Assembly: GCF_019414865.1 (NCBI RefSeq)
Contig: NZ_DXLG01000091.1
Location: 1-6,393, forward strand
Reading direction: 5' to 3'
Origin: Veillonella sp.
Lineage (GTDB): Bacteria > Bacillota > Negativicutes > Veillonellales > Veillonellaceae
DNA: 6,393 bases
Shown: positions 1-5,982 of the stretch, one piece after another
Numbering within the stretch: position 1 is the first letter of the stretch
Layout: each line of letters opens with the position of its first letter
Made by a program: the position numbers and the translations under genes
The notes under the pieces: model-generated
Seen by the model: the letters and a program-made list of their open reading frames with translations, nothing else
Database searches by the model: none
Told to the model about the DNA's origin: nothing

Positions 1-27
1 GCTAAGCCAATTTCTATGGAAAATGAA

Positions 28-303
28 TTAGGTTCTTTTGACTTGGATAGAGAAGTCCCCTTCCCCTTCTTTAAAGTATTCCATCTTAATGTCGAGCAAC
101 ATTTTACCAATTAATGTTTCTACCTTATCTGTAAGGAATTCACGATAAAATGCATCTTCCTTTTGTTTTGGACTTTGATGTACTACAGGTTTCTTTGCAG
201 AACGTTCCATATCTAGCATAGTATCTTCAAAATTTTCAGTATCTTTAAAGTTTTTCATCATATCCGCATCGGATAAACCTTTTTGAATTTTAAACTTTGC
301 CAT
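28..303 (-). CDS. Small charged protein of unknown function (91 aa)
   Basis: I do not recognise this protein. It begins MAKFKIQKGLSDADMM and is rich in Lys, Glu and Asp. It has no signal peptide or membrane segment, so it is probably cytoplasmic. Residues 50-78, around FYREFLTDKVETLIGKMLLD, look like amphipathic helix; the first half looks less structured. The ATG is supported by an AGGAGA ribosome binding site about 6 nt upstream. That site lies inside the end of the upstream glycosyltransferase gene, and the two reading frames overlap by 14 bp, so translation is probably coupled. It is the last complete gene of the minus-strand operon visible here. No terminator is seen in the 27 bases beyond its TAA stop, so the transcript may continue out of the window. 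Its place next to GT9 suggests, without proving, an envelope-related job. Confidence 0.75.
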   Translation of the reverse strand: MAKFKIQKGLSDADMMKNFKDTENFEDTMLDMERSAKKPVVHQSPKQKEDAFYREFLTDKVETLIGKMLLDIKMEYFKEGEGDFSIQVKRT

Positions 304-1462
304 GTTTATCTCCTATCAATTCGAAAATCGCCTTTTTCACGCGTACTGAGTCAATACCAGACATACAATATTGATCAGGCTTAGGACAACGTCGTTTACG
401 ACAACCTAAGCAATCTAACTCATCATTAACAAGAACCTTAAAGTTTCCCGTTAATGGACCCCACAGTTTAGGATCCGTAGGGCCAAATAATGCTACTACT
501 GGTTTATTTAAAGCCAATGCAATATGTAATGATCCTGTATCAGCAGTCACTACTACATCGCAACTTTCAATTAAAGCCCCTACCTCTTGAAGTGTGGTTT
601 TCCCCAGCATATTTAGCATAATTTTATCAAGGCCATCAGCTGTTAAGGAATCCATCAATGGTTTGTATTGAGTAGCCTCCTTTGGACCACCTAGACAAAC
701 AAAATTAGCTCTATACTGAAGGGATTTAATAAGAGAATACCATTTCTCTTGAGGCCACTCTTTCGTCGCCCAGGACGTGCCTAACACAAGACCTACGCGT
801 AGTGGCTTTTCTACTTTGCTACGCTCCAAAGATGTGTCATAACTAATTGATTTCCACTGTTCTTCTGCCCAAACATGCAAATTAGGTGGCACAAAAAAGT
901 CCATGTGGTATAGCTTTTTACCAGTTACCCCATTTGCTATACAAGGTTTTACATTATCCTCAGAAACAGCACTGGATACATTTAGGTCACTATGCTCTGT
1001 AACGGCAGTATTCAGTAATTCTGCTACCTCTATATATCGCTTAATAACATGATCCGTACTTGGCTTTGCTTTGTAGTTTGTAAACAGCCAATTTAGTTCT
1101 TTTGTACCACCAAGGCCAAGGCGAATAGGTGCACCTGATGCTAATAAAACGAGCCCTGTTATGAGTCGCCCTTGTACATCCACAGCCACATCAAATTTAT
1201 ATGGTTTCAACTTATCTCTAAGCTCCCACCACATGCGCCACATCGTTGGAATATGTAGTTTTTTAGAATGTGCTTCGTATTCATCCCGTTCCCATGGAAT
1301 GATTTCATCTACATAGGGATTTCCCTGTAAAAGTTCTACCATACTAGGTGTTACAATCCAATGTAGCTTTGCCTCTGGATAATGCTCTTTAATCCAGCGC
1401 GCAGCAGGTGTGGCATGTAGTATATCCCCTATATAGCTGAGTCGTACAAATAATATATTCAT
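290..1462 (-). CDS. Glycosyltransferase family 9 (heptosyltransferase-type)
   Basis: This 390-residue protein fits the GT9 family (WaaC/WaaF-like), which transfers a sugar, classically ADP-activated heptose, onto lipopolysaccharide core at the inner face of the cytoplasmic membrane. The N-terminus MNILFVRLSYIGDILHATPA is the family signature; the Asp of the GD pair (D13) corresponds to the proposed catalytic base. The C-terminal nucleotide-sugar domain shows the W..K.WP element (231-237), ADTGSLHIA (307-315) and PVVALFGPTDP (321-331). A four-cysteine tail (C351, C354, C359, C366 in CLGC...CP...CM) is common in this family. I chose the ATG at 1462 because AAGGA lies about 6 nt upstream and the family signature starts there. 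An in-frame ATG at 1516 falls inside a hairpin and adds 18 residues unlike the family. The acceptor and donor cannot be told from sequence. The gene is fourth in the envelope operon, behind a possible terminator. Confidence 0.93.
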   Translation of the reverse strand: MNILFVRLSYIGDILHATPAARWIKEHYPEAKLHWIVTPSMVELLQGNPYVDEIIPWERDEYEAHSKKLHIPTMWRMWWELRDKLKPYKFDVAVDVQGRLITGLVLLASGAPIRLGLGGTKELNWLFTNYKAKPSTDHVIKRYIEVAELLNTAVTEHSDLNVSSAVSEDNVKPCIANGVTGKKLYHMDFFVPPNLHVWAEEQWKSISYDTSLERSKVEKPLRVGLVLGTSWATKEWPQEKWYSLIKSLQYRANFVCLGGPKEATQYKPLMDSLTADGLDKIMLNMLGKTTLQEVGALIESCDVVVTADTGSLHIALALNKPVVALFGPTDPKLWGPLTGNFKVLVNDELDCLGCRKRRCPKPDQYCMSGIDSVRVKKAIFELIGDKHGKV

Positions 1463-1495
1463 ATATATCCTTATAGTACAAACTAGTATAGGAAT

Positions 1496-1529
1496 AAAGC
1501 CTTTATAATGAATCATTATAAAGGCCTTT
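1496..1529 (-). terminator. Perfect 13-bp hairpin between operon genes
   Basis: GCCTTTATAATGA (1499-1511) is repeated inverted as TCATTATAAAGGC (1513-1525) with one base between; the outer AAA/TTT can extend the stem past a one-base bulge. On the minus strand it begins 7 nt after the stop of the propeller-like gene and is followed by TTTATTCC, a short, impure U-run. On the plus strand it is followed by CTTTTC. The stem is AT-rich, so termination may be partial. No convincing promoter is seen between it and the GT9 gene, although a TATACT lies at 1485-1490 without a good -35. It therefore looks like an intra-operon attenuating terminator or an mRNA 3'-end stabiliser. Confidence 0.55.
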
Positions 1530-1531
1530 TC

Positions 1532-2473
1532 TTAAGATTTCTTTTTACTATCACTAGATGATTTAGATGAAGTATCATCCTCTGTCACCTTTGTAGTTTC
1601 GTCGCTACCATTCTTGATAATGTCTTTTACATCGGACAATGTCAATTCATTGAATGTAGTAGGATGATTATATTTATAAACTGGTTTGAAGCCTACACCC
1701 AATTTACCTGTATAAACAGTTAGGGCATTATTATCTTCATCCACGCGAGCAATATAGATAGTTTTATCCATATCAACGCCAATTAGACGGAAACGTCCTG
1801 GTGGATTAATTACACGCCAACCACCTTCAATGCCGTTAAACATGAAGATATCACCAGTTTTAACGTTATCATAGAAGAATCTATCTTCATCATAGAATAC
1901 GCCAATATGGCCAATATCCGTAGCCTGCATATAAACGCGACGCGTATCATAGTTCGCATCAGTACGATAAATACGATATGCGTTTTCTTGAACTTTTACC
2001 TTCATGTACACAACATTCGTCGCTTCAGAATACGCAGCATCTACGATTTTACTATTACGAGGCAAGTCTTCAAGTTTTGTATCTACTTCATGTTCAGGAT
2101 CATCCGCATTGAGACGAGCCATAACAACCTCTCTAGAGTCATATAGACCCATGATGGCATAATTACGGTCAGGCATCCAACTAAAGTAACTAATAGAGCG
2201 ACCCTTCAAATCAATCGTTGTAGGCTTGCTTTCATTAGCCTTATAAATTTTCAAAGAGCTTTCAGTAACAACCGCCATAAACTGACGGTCATAAGATACA
2301 TACTTAGTACCTTCCTTAATATCAGGGAAGTTTTTAGTATCATCCTTAGAAGCGCCGGCTACATTAAAATCTGTAGTCGGTGCAAACATATATTGATCAA
2401 GGTATAGGTATACCCCACCTTGCAGAAGAATACCTACCGCAAAGGCGCTCAGTACACGCGTAAAAGGTTTCAT
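1532..2473 (-). CDS. Membrane-anchored extracytoplasmic protein, propeller-like, unknown function
   Basis: I cannot name this 313-residue protein. It starts with a short basic stretch and one hydrophobic segment (about residues 7-25), a probable uncleaved signal anchor, so the rest should lie outside the cytoplasmic membrane. Residues 55-270 contain about five loosely repeated units of the form position or context, then beta strand, then a value-like strand. Examples are YDRQFMAVVTESSLKIYKA, PDRNYAIMGLYDSREVVMAR, ATNVVYMKVKVQENAYRIYR and DKTIYIARVDEDNNALTVYT. This pattern resembles WD40/YVTN-like beta-propeller blades, so a scaffold or binding role is possible. The last 25 residues are a low-complexity Ser/Asp/Lys tail. 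AGGAGG lies 4 nt before the ATG and overlaps the upstream gene's TAG; the intergenic gap is 8 bp, so it is co-translated with the glycosidase. The function is probably tied to the same surface glycan. Confidence 0.85.
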   Translation of the reverse strand: MKPFTRVLSAFAVGILLQGGVYLYLDQYMFAPTTDFNVAGASKDDTKNFPDIKEGTKYVSYDRQFMAVVTESSLKIYKANESKPTTIDLKGRSISYFSWMPDRNYAIMGLYDSREVVMARLNADDPEHEVDTKLEDLPRNSKIVDAAYSEATNVVYMKVKVQENAYRIYRTDANYDTRRVYMQATDIGHIGVFYDEDRFFYDNVKTGDIFMFNGIEGGWRVINPPGRFRLIGVDMDKTIYIARVDEDNNALTVYTGKLGVGFKPVYKYNHPTTFNELTLSDVKDIIKNGSDETTKVTEDDTSSKSSSDSKKKS

Positions 2474-2481
2474 GTGTCCTC

Positions 2482-3420
2482 CTATTTCACGATAAACGCC
2501 GTTGGGATCATGCGTTCCCCTAATAAATCGGCTGGTTTGTTTACTACTTTCCCATTGAGGTATAGTGTAGAACTAGAACCGCCATCTAAATTCGCTGCAA
2601 TGTAGCAACCTTTTTCATAGAGAATATCTTGTACGTCACGTAATGTAGCGCCAAGAGAATAACCTGGTTGACGACCATCGATTACGAGGAATAGTACTGT
2701 ACCATCTTTCTTTTGACCGATAGCAGTACGTGGACCTACGCCCCAGCCACCATCGCCTTCGGTAATCATCTTCTTACCATCTACGATAAGAGGTGGGCCA
2801 AAGGTAATACCTTCCATAGCTTTCATATCACCAAGTTGTGTTTTGTCATAGTTACCTGCAATAAGGTTGCCAGATTTAGAGAAACCTACGAAGTCTACCG
2901 CTTCGTCAGGGCCTACATCCTTACCGATAACATATTCACCATCATGCAAAATAAAACCATAAGGCAAACGGCCTGTACCAGTACCATTTGGATCATGGAA
3001 ACCACCGCCATTGATAGCAGCTACCGCATTATTCATCTTCGCAATATTACTTGTAGTATCGCCTTTTTCTTGAATATTAGCAGCTGTACCGACTTCGATA
3101 CGACGAGGATCTGGAATTTCAAGAATATAGCCTACATAGCGAGCAGACTGAATTTTTTCAAGGTTTAAACTCTTATCTTCACGAGCATTAAACTTGAACA
3201 AATCTTGGCTTTTAACAACGCCAACTGTGCCCAAAATAGATTGCAATTCATCTTCACTGAATAGCCATGTAATGTAATGAGGATGGCGAGATTGCAATAT
3301 AGCACCAATAACAGCGCGCTTTACATTATTAAATGGTCCAAAGAGCACCACGAATGGTGAGGTTACAACGGTAAATAAGAACACCATGATGATGAACTTT
3401 ACCCAATTCTTTTTGAACAA
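2482..3420 (-). CDS. Phosphodiester glycosidase family protein (NAGPA domain), membrane-anchored
   Basis: A 312-residue protein with one N-terminal membrane segment (about residues 8-28) and a NAGPA/DUF2233 domain (about 95-312). The family is named for the human enzyme that removes GlcNAc from mannose-phosphate diesters; bacterial members are thought to cleave sugar-phosphodiester or exopolysaccharide linkages outside the membrane. Hallmarks are AAINGGGF (134-141), GPRTAIG (229-235), VIDGR (246-250) and NLDGGSSSTLY (277-287), with ERMIPTAFIV near the C-terminus; all conserved elements I know of are present. The start codon is TTG: AAGGAG lies about 7 nt upstream, and the residues it adds, MFKKNWVK, give the positive charge expected before a membrane helix. 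The next Met (residue 12) would cut into that helix. The gene lies 11 bp after the deacetylase, whose TAA runs into the ribosome binding site. The substrate is unknown. Confidence 0.9.
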   Translation of the reverse strand: MFKKNWVKFIIMVFLFTVVTSPFVVLFGPFNNVKRAVIGAILQSRHPHYITWLFSEDELQSILGTVGVVKSQDLFKFNAREDKSLNLEKIQSARYVGYILEIPDPRRIEVGTAANIQEKGDTTSNIAKMNNAVAAINGGGFHDPNGTGTGRLPYGFILHDGEYVIGKDVGPDEAVDFVGFSKSGNLIAGNYDKTQLGDMKAMEGITFGPPLIVDGKKMITEGDGGWGVGPRTAIGQKKDGTVLFLVIDGRQPGYSLGATLRDVQDILYEKGCYIAANLDGGSSSTLYLNGKVVNKPADLLGERMIPTAFIVK

Positions 3421-3431
3421 TGTATTTCTCC

Positions 3432-4235
3432 TTATAAATCAGTGAAATGTTCGGTACTAATGCGTTCTTCAAAATGTTTGATATCAACAGCATTACCAAC
3501 CCAAACACGCAATATGTTATATGGATTATCACCTGTATGAGCCCAGCCAGATTTCATAGCCATACTCATTTTGATGCCTGCTTTTTTAGTGGCAGCATCG
3601 GTGAATTCATTTTTATCTCCATAAGGATAGCAGAACCAAGGATTATCCTTGATACCTACTTCTTTCGCGAGGGCTTCTTGAGCCTTTGTAATATTTTCTA
3701 TTTGTTTAGCTTCAGACAATTGGCCCATTTCGATATGTTGGAACCCATGATTAGAAATAGTGATACCATTCTTATGCATTTCACGAATTTGATCCCAAGT
3801 TAACCGAGTGCCTACATCGCCAGGATTGATAAACACAGTGGCTGCAAAACCATACTCTTTCATGATTGGATACACGATAGAATACGTATCTGCATAGCCA
3901 TCATCGAAGGTTAATACAACTGGTTTTTCAGGTACTGCTGCACCATTTACGACATAGTCATATAGTTGATCCATCGTTAGTGGATTATAGCCATTATCTT
4001 TGAGGAACTTCATTTGTTCTCTGAATAAATCCTCACGAATAACCGCATCATTATCTTTATCGTCGCCAATTTTATGATACATAAGAACAGGAATACCCGA
4101 TGGATGTACCATTTTGACTTCTTTTACTGGTGGCGCTGAACTAGTGGGCTCTGTTTTTTGTGAAAGCAGTCCACATCCTGCTAAAACCATTGTCAATGCG
4201 ACAACTAATAGTGTTACCAATGGAATCCGTTTCAT
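3432..4235 (-). CDS. Polysaccharide deacetylase lipoprotein (NodB/CE4 family)
   Basis: A 267-residue enzyme predicted to remove acetyl groups from N-acetylated sugars of a surface polysaccharide, using a metal ion. The signal peptide ends in the lipobox LAGC (residues 18-21), so Cys21 should be lipid-modified and the enzyme held at the membrane. A Ser/Pro/Lys linker follows, then PVLMYHKI (49-56), typical of the PgaB/IcaB-like branch. NodB motif 1 is TFDDGY (109-114: D111 catalytic, D112 metal). Motif 2 is NHGFQH (162-167: metal ligands H163 and H167). Motif 3 is CYPYG (202-206), and LRVWV (242-246) fits a later motif. The active site looks complete. The ATG at 4235 has GAGGAGG 4 nt upstream; an upstream in-frame ATG at 4259 would overrun that site and weaken the signal peptide. 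It is the first gene of the operon, directly behind the promoter at 4273-4301. Confidence 0.93.
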   Translation of the reverse strand: MKRIPLVTLLVVALTMVLAGCGLLSQKTEPTSSAPPVKEVKMVHPSGIPVLMYHKIGDDKDNDAVIREDLFREQMKFLKDNGYNPLTMDQLYDYVVNGAAVPEKPVVLTFDDGYADTYSIVYPIMKEYGFAATVFINPGDVGTRLTWDQIREMHKNGITISNHGFQHIEMGQLSEAKQIENITKAQEALAKEVGIKDNPWFCYPYGDKNEFTDAATKKAGIKMSMAMKSGWAHTGDNPYNILRVWVGNAVDIKHFEERISTEHFTDL

Positions 4236-4272
4236 AGGTCCTCCTCTTTTAGAACACAATTATATACAGAAT

Positions 4273-4301
4273 ATTATAACATTTCTATGAAGATTAGTAA
4301 A
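4273..4301 (-). promoter_or_regulatory. Promoter of the envelope operon (extended -10)
   Basis: On the minus strand TTTACT (4301-4296, four of six matches to the -35 consensus) is followed after 17 bp by a perfect TATAAT (4278-4273) preceded by TG one base away, the extended -10 form. Transcription should start near 4266, leaving a leader of about 30 nt before the ATG at 4235. A small inverted repeat, TTAGT-N5-ACTAA (4294-4308), covers the -35 and could be a regulator site, though it is short. Confidence 0.75.
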
Positions 4302-4304
4302 AAA

Positions 4305-4406
4305 CTAACGCTTTACTAGTACCTCATCAATCGATTTTCTAGGTCTAGGATACATAGGCTCATCTAGAATACCTATGCCAATGATTTCCTGTACATCTAG
4401 TACTAT
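4305..4406 (-). pseudogene. C-terminal remnant of a nitroreductase-family gene
   Basis: Reading the minus strand from 4406 to the TAG at 4305 gives 33 codons ending EPMYPRPRKSIDEVLVKR. The pattern Gly-Ile-x-x-x-Glu-Pro, then PRPRK, Ser, hydrophobic, Asp-Glu-Val is what I expect at the C-terminus of FMN-dependent nitroreductases (compare the common ending PRPRK.LDEVV). An in-frame TAG at 4407-4409 and another at 4428-4430 interrupt it upstream, and no start codon or ribosome binding site is present. The upstream frame does not continue the family. It therefore looks like the tail of a gene once upstream of the deacetylase, the rest deleted or decayed. The operon's -35 overlaps its stop region. 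The match is from memory of the family, not a search. Confidence 0.5.
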
Positions 4407-4464
4407 CTAAATCCATTCTATCCATTCCTACAAAAGAATAGTATTTAAACTATTATCATTGTCA

Positions 4465-4493
4465 TGTTGTAATACTCTCAATAATGCTATAAT
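4465..4493 (+). promoter_or_regulatory. Promoter of the carbon-nitrogen hydrolase gene
   Basis: TATAAT at 4488-4493 with TG one base before it (TGCTATAAT) forms an extended -10. The -35 is poor: TGTTGT at 4465-4470 has 17-bp spacing, and TTGTAA at 4467-4472 only 15 bp. A better TTGTCA (4459-4464) is too far away at 23 bp. An extended -10 can work without a good -35. Transcription would start near 4500, giving a leader of about 53 nt. A second, weaker -10 (TATACT, 4523-4528) lies closer to the gene. Confidence 0.6.
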
Positions 4494-4552
4494 ATTTTAA
4501 TTATATACTATATAGCGTAAACTATACTATTTAAATACACAGAGGATTTACC

Positions 4553-5344
4553 ATGAAAAAACGTCTTACTCTCATACAAATGGATGTCCACGTAAACGAC
4601 GTAGAATATAACTACAATCGCGTTCAAGAGTTACTCACTCAATCACTTACAGAAAATCCTGATATTATTGTTTTACCTGAAACTTGGAACACAGGCTTTC
4701 ACCCATCAGATGATTTAATTACGATTGCCGACAGAAATGGGGAAAGAACAAAATCATTGCTCACCGCCTTTGCAAAAGAACACAAGGTGAATATCGTAGG
4801 CGGATCTGTGGCTGTAGCAAAAGATGATCTAGTATTCAATACATCTTATGCATACAATCGTGAAGGTTCCCTCGTAGGTGAATATTCCAAAATGCATGGC
4901 TTTAGCCCTGCCAAAGAAGACAAATACTTTGCTAGCGGTACTCATACTACACATTTCGAGCTAGACGGAATCCCTTGCAGTACTGTCATCTGTTATGATA
5001 TTCGTTTTCCTGAGCTCGTAAGAATGGCTGCATTGCCAAGTACAGAATTATTATTTGTGCCTGCTCAATGGCCTACGATGCGTTTACGTCATTGGCAAGT
5101 ACTCAATGAAGTACGAGCCATAGAAAACCAATTCTTTGTCTGTGCCGTAAACGGCTGTGGCACAGTAGGTCGCGTTCAAAGTACAGGTCACTCTGCCGTC
5201 TATGATCCATGGGGTACCAACCTACTCGAAATGGACACTAACGAAGGCATTGCTTCCATAGACATCGACCTTACCGTAGTCGAAGACATTCGCAATAAAA
5301 TTAATATCTTTAGAGATCGCAAACCAGAACTCTACAACCTATAA
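4553..5344 (+). CDS. Carbon-nitrogen hydrolase, omega-amidase (MtnU/YafV/Nit2) type
   Basis: A 263-residue cytoplasmic amidase of the nitrilase superfamily. The catalytic Glu-Lys-Cys triad is visible: E43 in VLPETWNTGF, K113 in EYSKMHGF and C147 in ICYDIRFPEL; E122 fits the supporting glutamate. HWQVLNEVRAIENQ (180-193) and GHSAVYDPWG (212-221) are further family blocks, and the length is normal. Overall it resembles Bacillus MtnU and E. coli YafV, which hydrolyse 2-oxo-acid omega-amides (oxoglutaramate, oxosuccinamate-like compounds) and serve methionine salvage or metabolite repair. The exact substrate is inferred from resemblance only. The ATG has AGAGGA about 7 nt upstream. The gene stands alone on the plus strand with its own promoter and terminator, and no methionine-salvage gene is seen beside it, which favours a repair role. 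Confidence 0.92.
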   Translation: MKKRLTLIQMDVHVNDVEYNYNRVQELLTQSLTENPDIIVLPETWNTGFHPSDDLITIADRNGERTKSLLTAFAKEHKVNIVGGSVAVAKDDLVFNTSYAYNREGSLVGEYSKMHGFSPAKEDKYFASGTHTTHFELDGIPCSTVICYDIRFPELVRMAALPSTELLFVPAQWPTMRLRHWQVLNEVRAIENQFFVCAVNGCGTVGRVQSTGHSAVYDPWGTNLLEMDTNEGIASIDIDLTVVEDIRNKINIFRDRKPELYNL

Positions 5345-5347
5345 CAT

Positions 5348-5435
5348 AAAGGCACATTGTTATTGAATTTCTCCTTATATTAGGAAAAGCATTCATTTAA
5401 CAATGTGCCTTTAGTTTTGTTTTGTTTTATTTTTA
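5348..5435 (+). terminator. Long hairpin terminator after the hydrolase gene
   Basis: AAAGGCACATTGTTA (5348-5362) is perfectly inverted at 5398-5412, a 15-bp stem. The 35-nt interior can fold further: TGAAT (5364-5368) with ATTCA (5391-5395), and CCT (5373-5375) with AGG (5382-5384). A T-rich run with G interruptions follows from 5411 to 5435. It begins 3 nt after the TAA stop. The long, nearly continuous hairpin is larger than a usual intrinsic terminator. In the minus direction the U-run is poor, so it would serve the convergent toxin-antitoxin unit less well. Confidence 0.8.
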
Positions 5436-5492
5436 TTGTACTGTATGGAGGAAATAAATTACTCTAGTTTGTTCTGGATTAATGACCATACT

Positions 5493-5705
5493 TTAAAACT
5501 CAATAAGTTTCCACATATCCTCTGGAACTTGTTCTAGAGGTTTGTTCTTAGCTATAGCGTCTTTTAGAATATCAATCGTATCTTGTACTTCTTGTTTATC
5601 CTTTGTATTTGGATCGTGAAGAACGACACGGTCCAAGGAGTCTGGTCCAAATTGTTTTAAGTATTCTTTTTCCACTTGATTAAGTTCACGACGTAAGTAT
5701 TTCAT
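5493..5705 (-). CDS. Small protein of unknown function, third gene of the toxin-antitoxin operon
   Basis: A 70-residue, highly charged, soluble protein that I do not recognise. It begins MKYLRRELNQVEKEYLKQFG and ends EDMWKLIEF. Residues 5-18 and 37-53 look helical, separated by a DSLDRVVLHDPN segment that may be a turn or short strand. There is no signal peptide, membrane segment or metal motif. The ATG follows AGAGGA by 7 nt. The toxin's TAG stop lies in that site, only 10 nt separate the genes, and translation is probably coupled. Two-gene RelBE-type modules normally end with the toxin, so a third gene here could be an accessory such as a chaperone or modulator, or simply a passenger. Nothing in its sequence decides this. 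After its TAA the frame stays open for 19 more codons (to 5433). Confidence 0.75.
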   Translation of the reverse strand: MKYLRRELNQVEKEYLKQFGPDSLDRVVLHDPNTKDKQEVQDTIDILKDAIAKNKPLEQVPEDMWKLIEF

Positions 5706-5715
5706 GGTATATCCT

Positions 5716-5982
5716 CTATTTGTAAATATCTTTTCGGTGCCCCACTTCTAAGGCTAAAATAACACATCTACCGTCATTAATATCGGCAATGACTCTATAA
5801 TTACCAATGCGATAACGCCACAGCCCCGTCTTATTACCTGTCAGTGATTTTCCTGAATATCTAGGATTTTCTACATTATCTACGTTCTTAATAAGCCAAT
5901 TAAAGAGATATCGTTGCGTTGATTTATCGAGTTTAGAAAATTGCTTGTCAAACCGTTTAGAAAACTCAAGTTTATAAGCCAT
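5716..5982 (-). CDS. RelE/ParE-superfamily toxin
   Basis: An 88-residue basic protein of the RelE toxin fold. RelE-like members cut mRNA in the ribosome, while ParE-like members poison gyrase. The ending, YRIGNYRVIADI then ILALEVGHRKDIYK, matches the RelE core: R63, R83 and Y87 correspond by position to E. coli RelE residues R61, R81 and Y87, which argues for an mRNA interferase. The fold is otherwise typical: helix-rich N-half (FSKRFDKQFSKLDKSTQRYL) and beta-sheet C-half. I chose the ATG at 5982. An in-frame GTG at 5991 is possible but has only a weak GGCGGA upstream. The ATG lies inside the antitoxin gene (11-bp overlap) and has no clear ribosome binding site of its own, as expected for coupled, lower toxin synthesis. 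The family call is firm; the ribosome-dependent mechanism is inference. Confidence 0.9.
   Translation of the reverse strand: MAYKLEFSKRFDKQFSKLDKSTQRYLFNWLIKNVDNVENPRYSGKSLTGNKTGLWRYRIGNYRVIADINDGRCVILALEVGHRKDIYK

Noticed and set aside
1463..1516. Upstream start for the glycosyltransferase at 1516
   Set aside because: The ATG lies in a hairpin stem, has no ribosome binding site, and the added 18 residues precede the conserved family N-terminus MNILFVRLSYIGD.
1907..2146. Plus-strand open frame of 79 codons
   Set aside because: It lies opposite the anchored propeller-like gene, has no ribosome binding site, and its Ile/Arg-rich product looks like an antisense shadow.
2713..3168. Plus-strand open frame of 151 codons
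   Set aside because: It is entirely opposite the well-supported NAGPA-domain gene, with no ribosome binding site and no recognisable protein features.
3329..3532. Minus-strand frame of 67 codons bridging the deacetylase and glycosidase
   Set aside because: It overlaps two confidently called genes in another frame and has no ribosome binding site.
3447..3803. Plus-strand open frame of 118 codons
   Set aside because: Antisense shadow of the deacetylase; composition and start context are not gene-like.
4353..4377. CATAGG/CCTATG hairpin with a 13-nt loop
   Set aside because: The stem is only 6 bp and there is no U-run; it lies within the nitroreductase remnant and is explained by former coding sequence.
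4411..4430. Two tandem copies of about 9 bp (ATCCATTCT, ATCCATTCC)
   Set aside because: Only two short imperfect copies in decayed AT-rich DNA; no sign of a repeat array or CRISPR.
4437..4454. Inverted repeat AATAGT-N6-ACTATT upstream of the hydrolase promoter
   Set aside because: AT-only arms apart from one G/C, in a very AT-rich stretch where such symmetry is common by chance, and not positioned over the -10.
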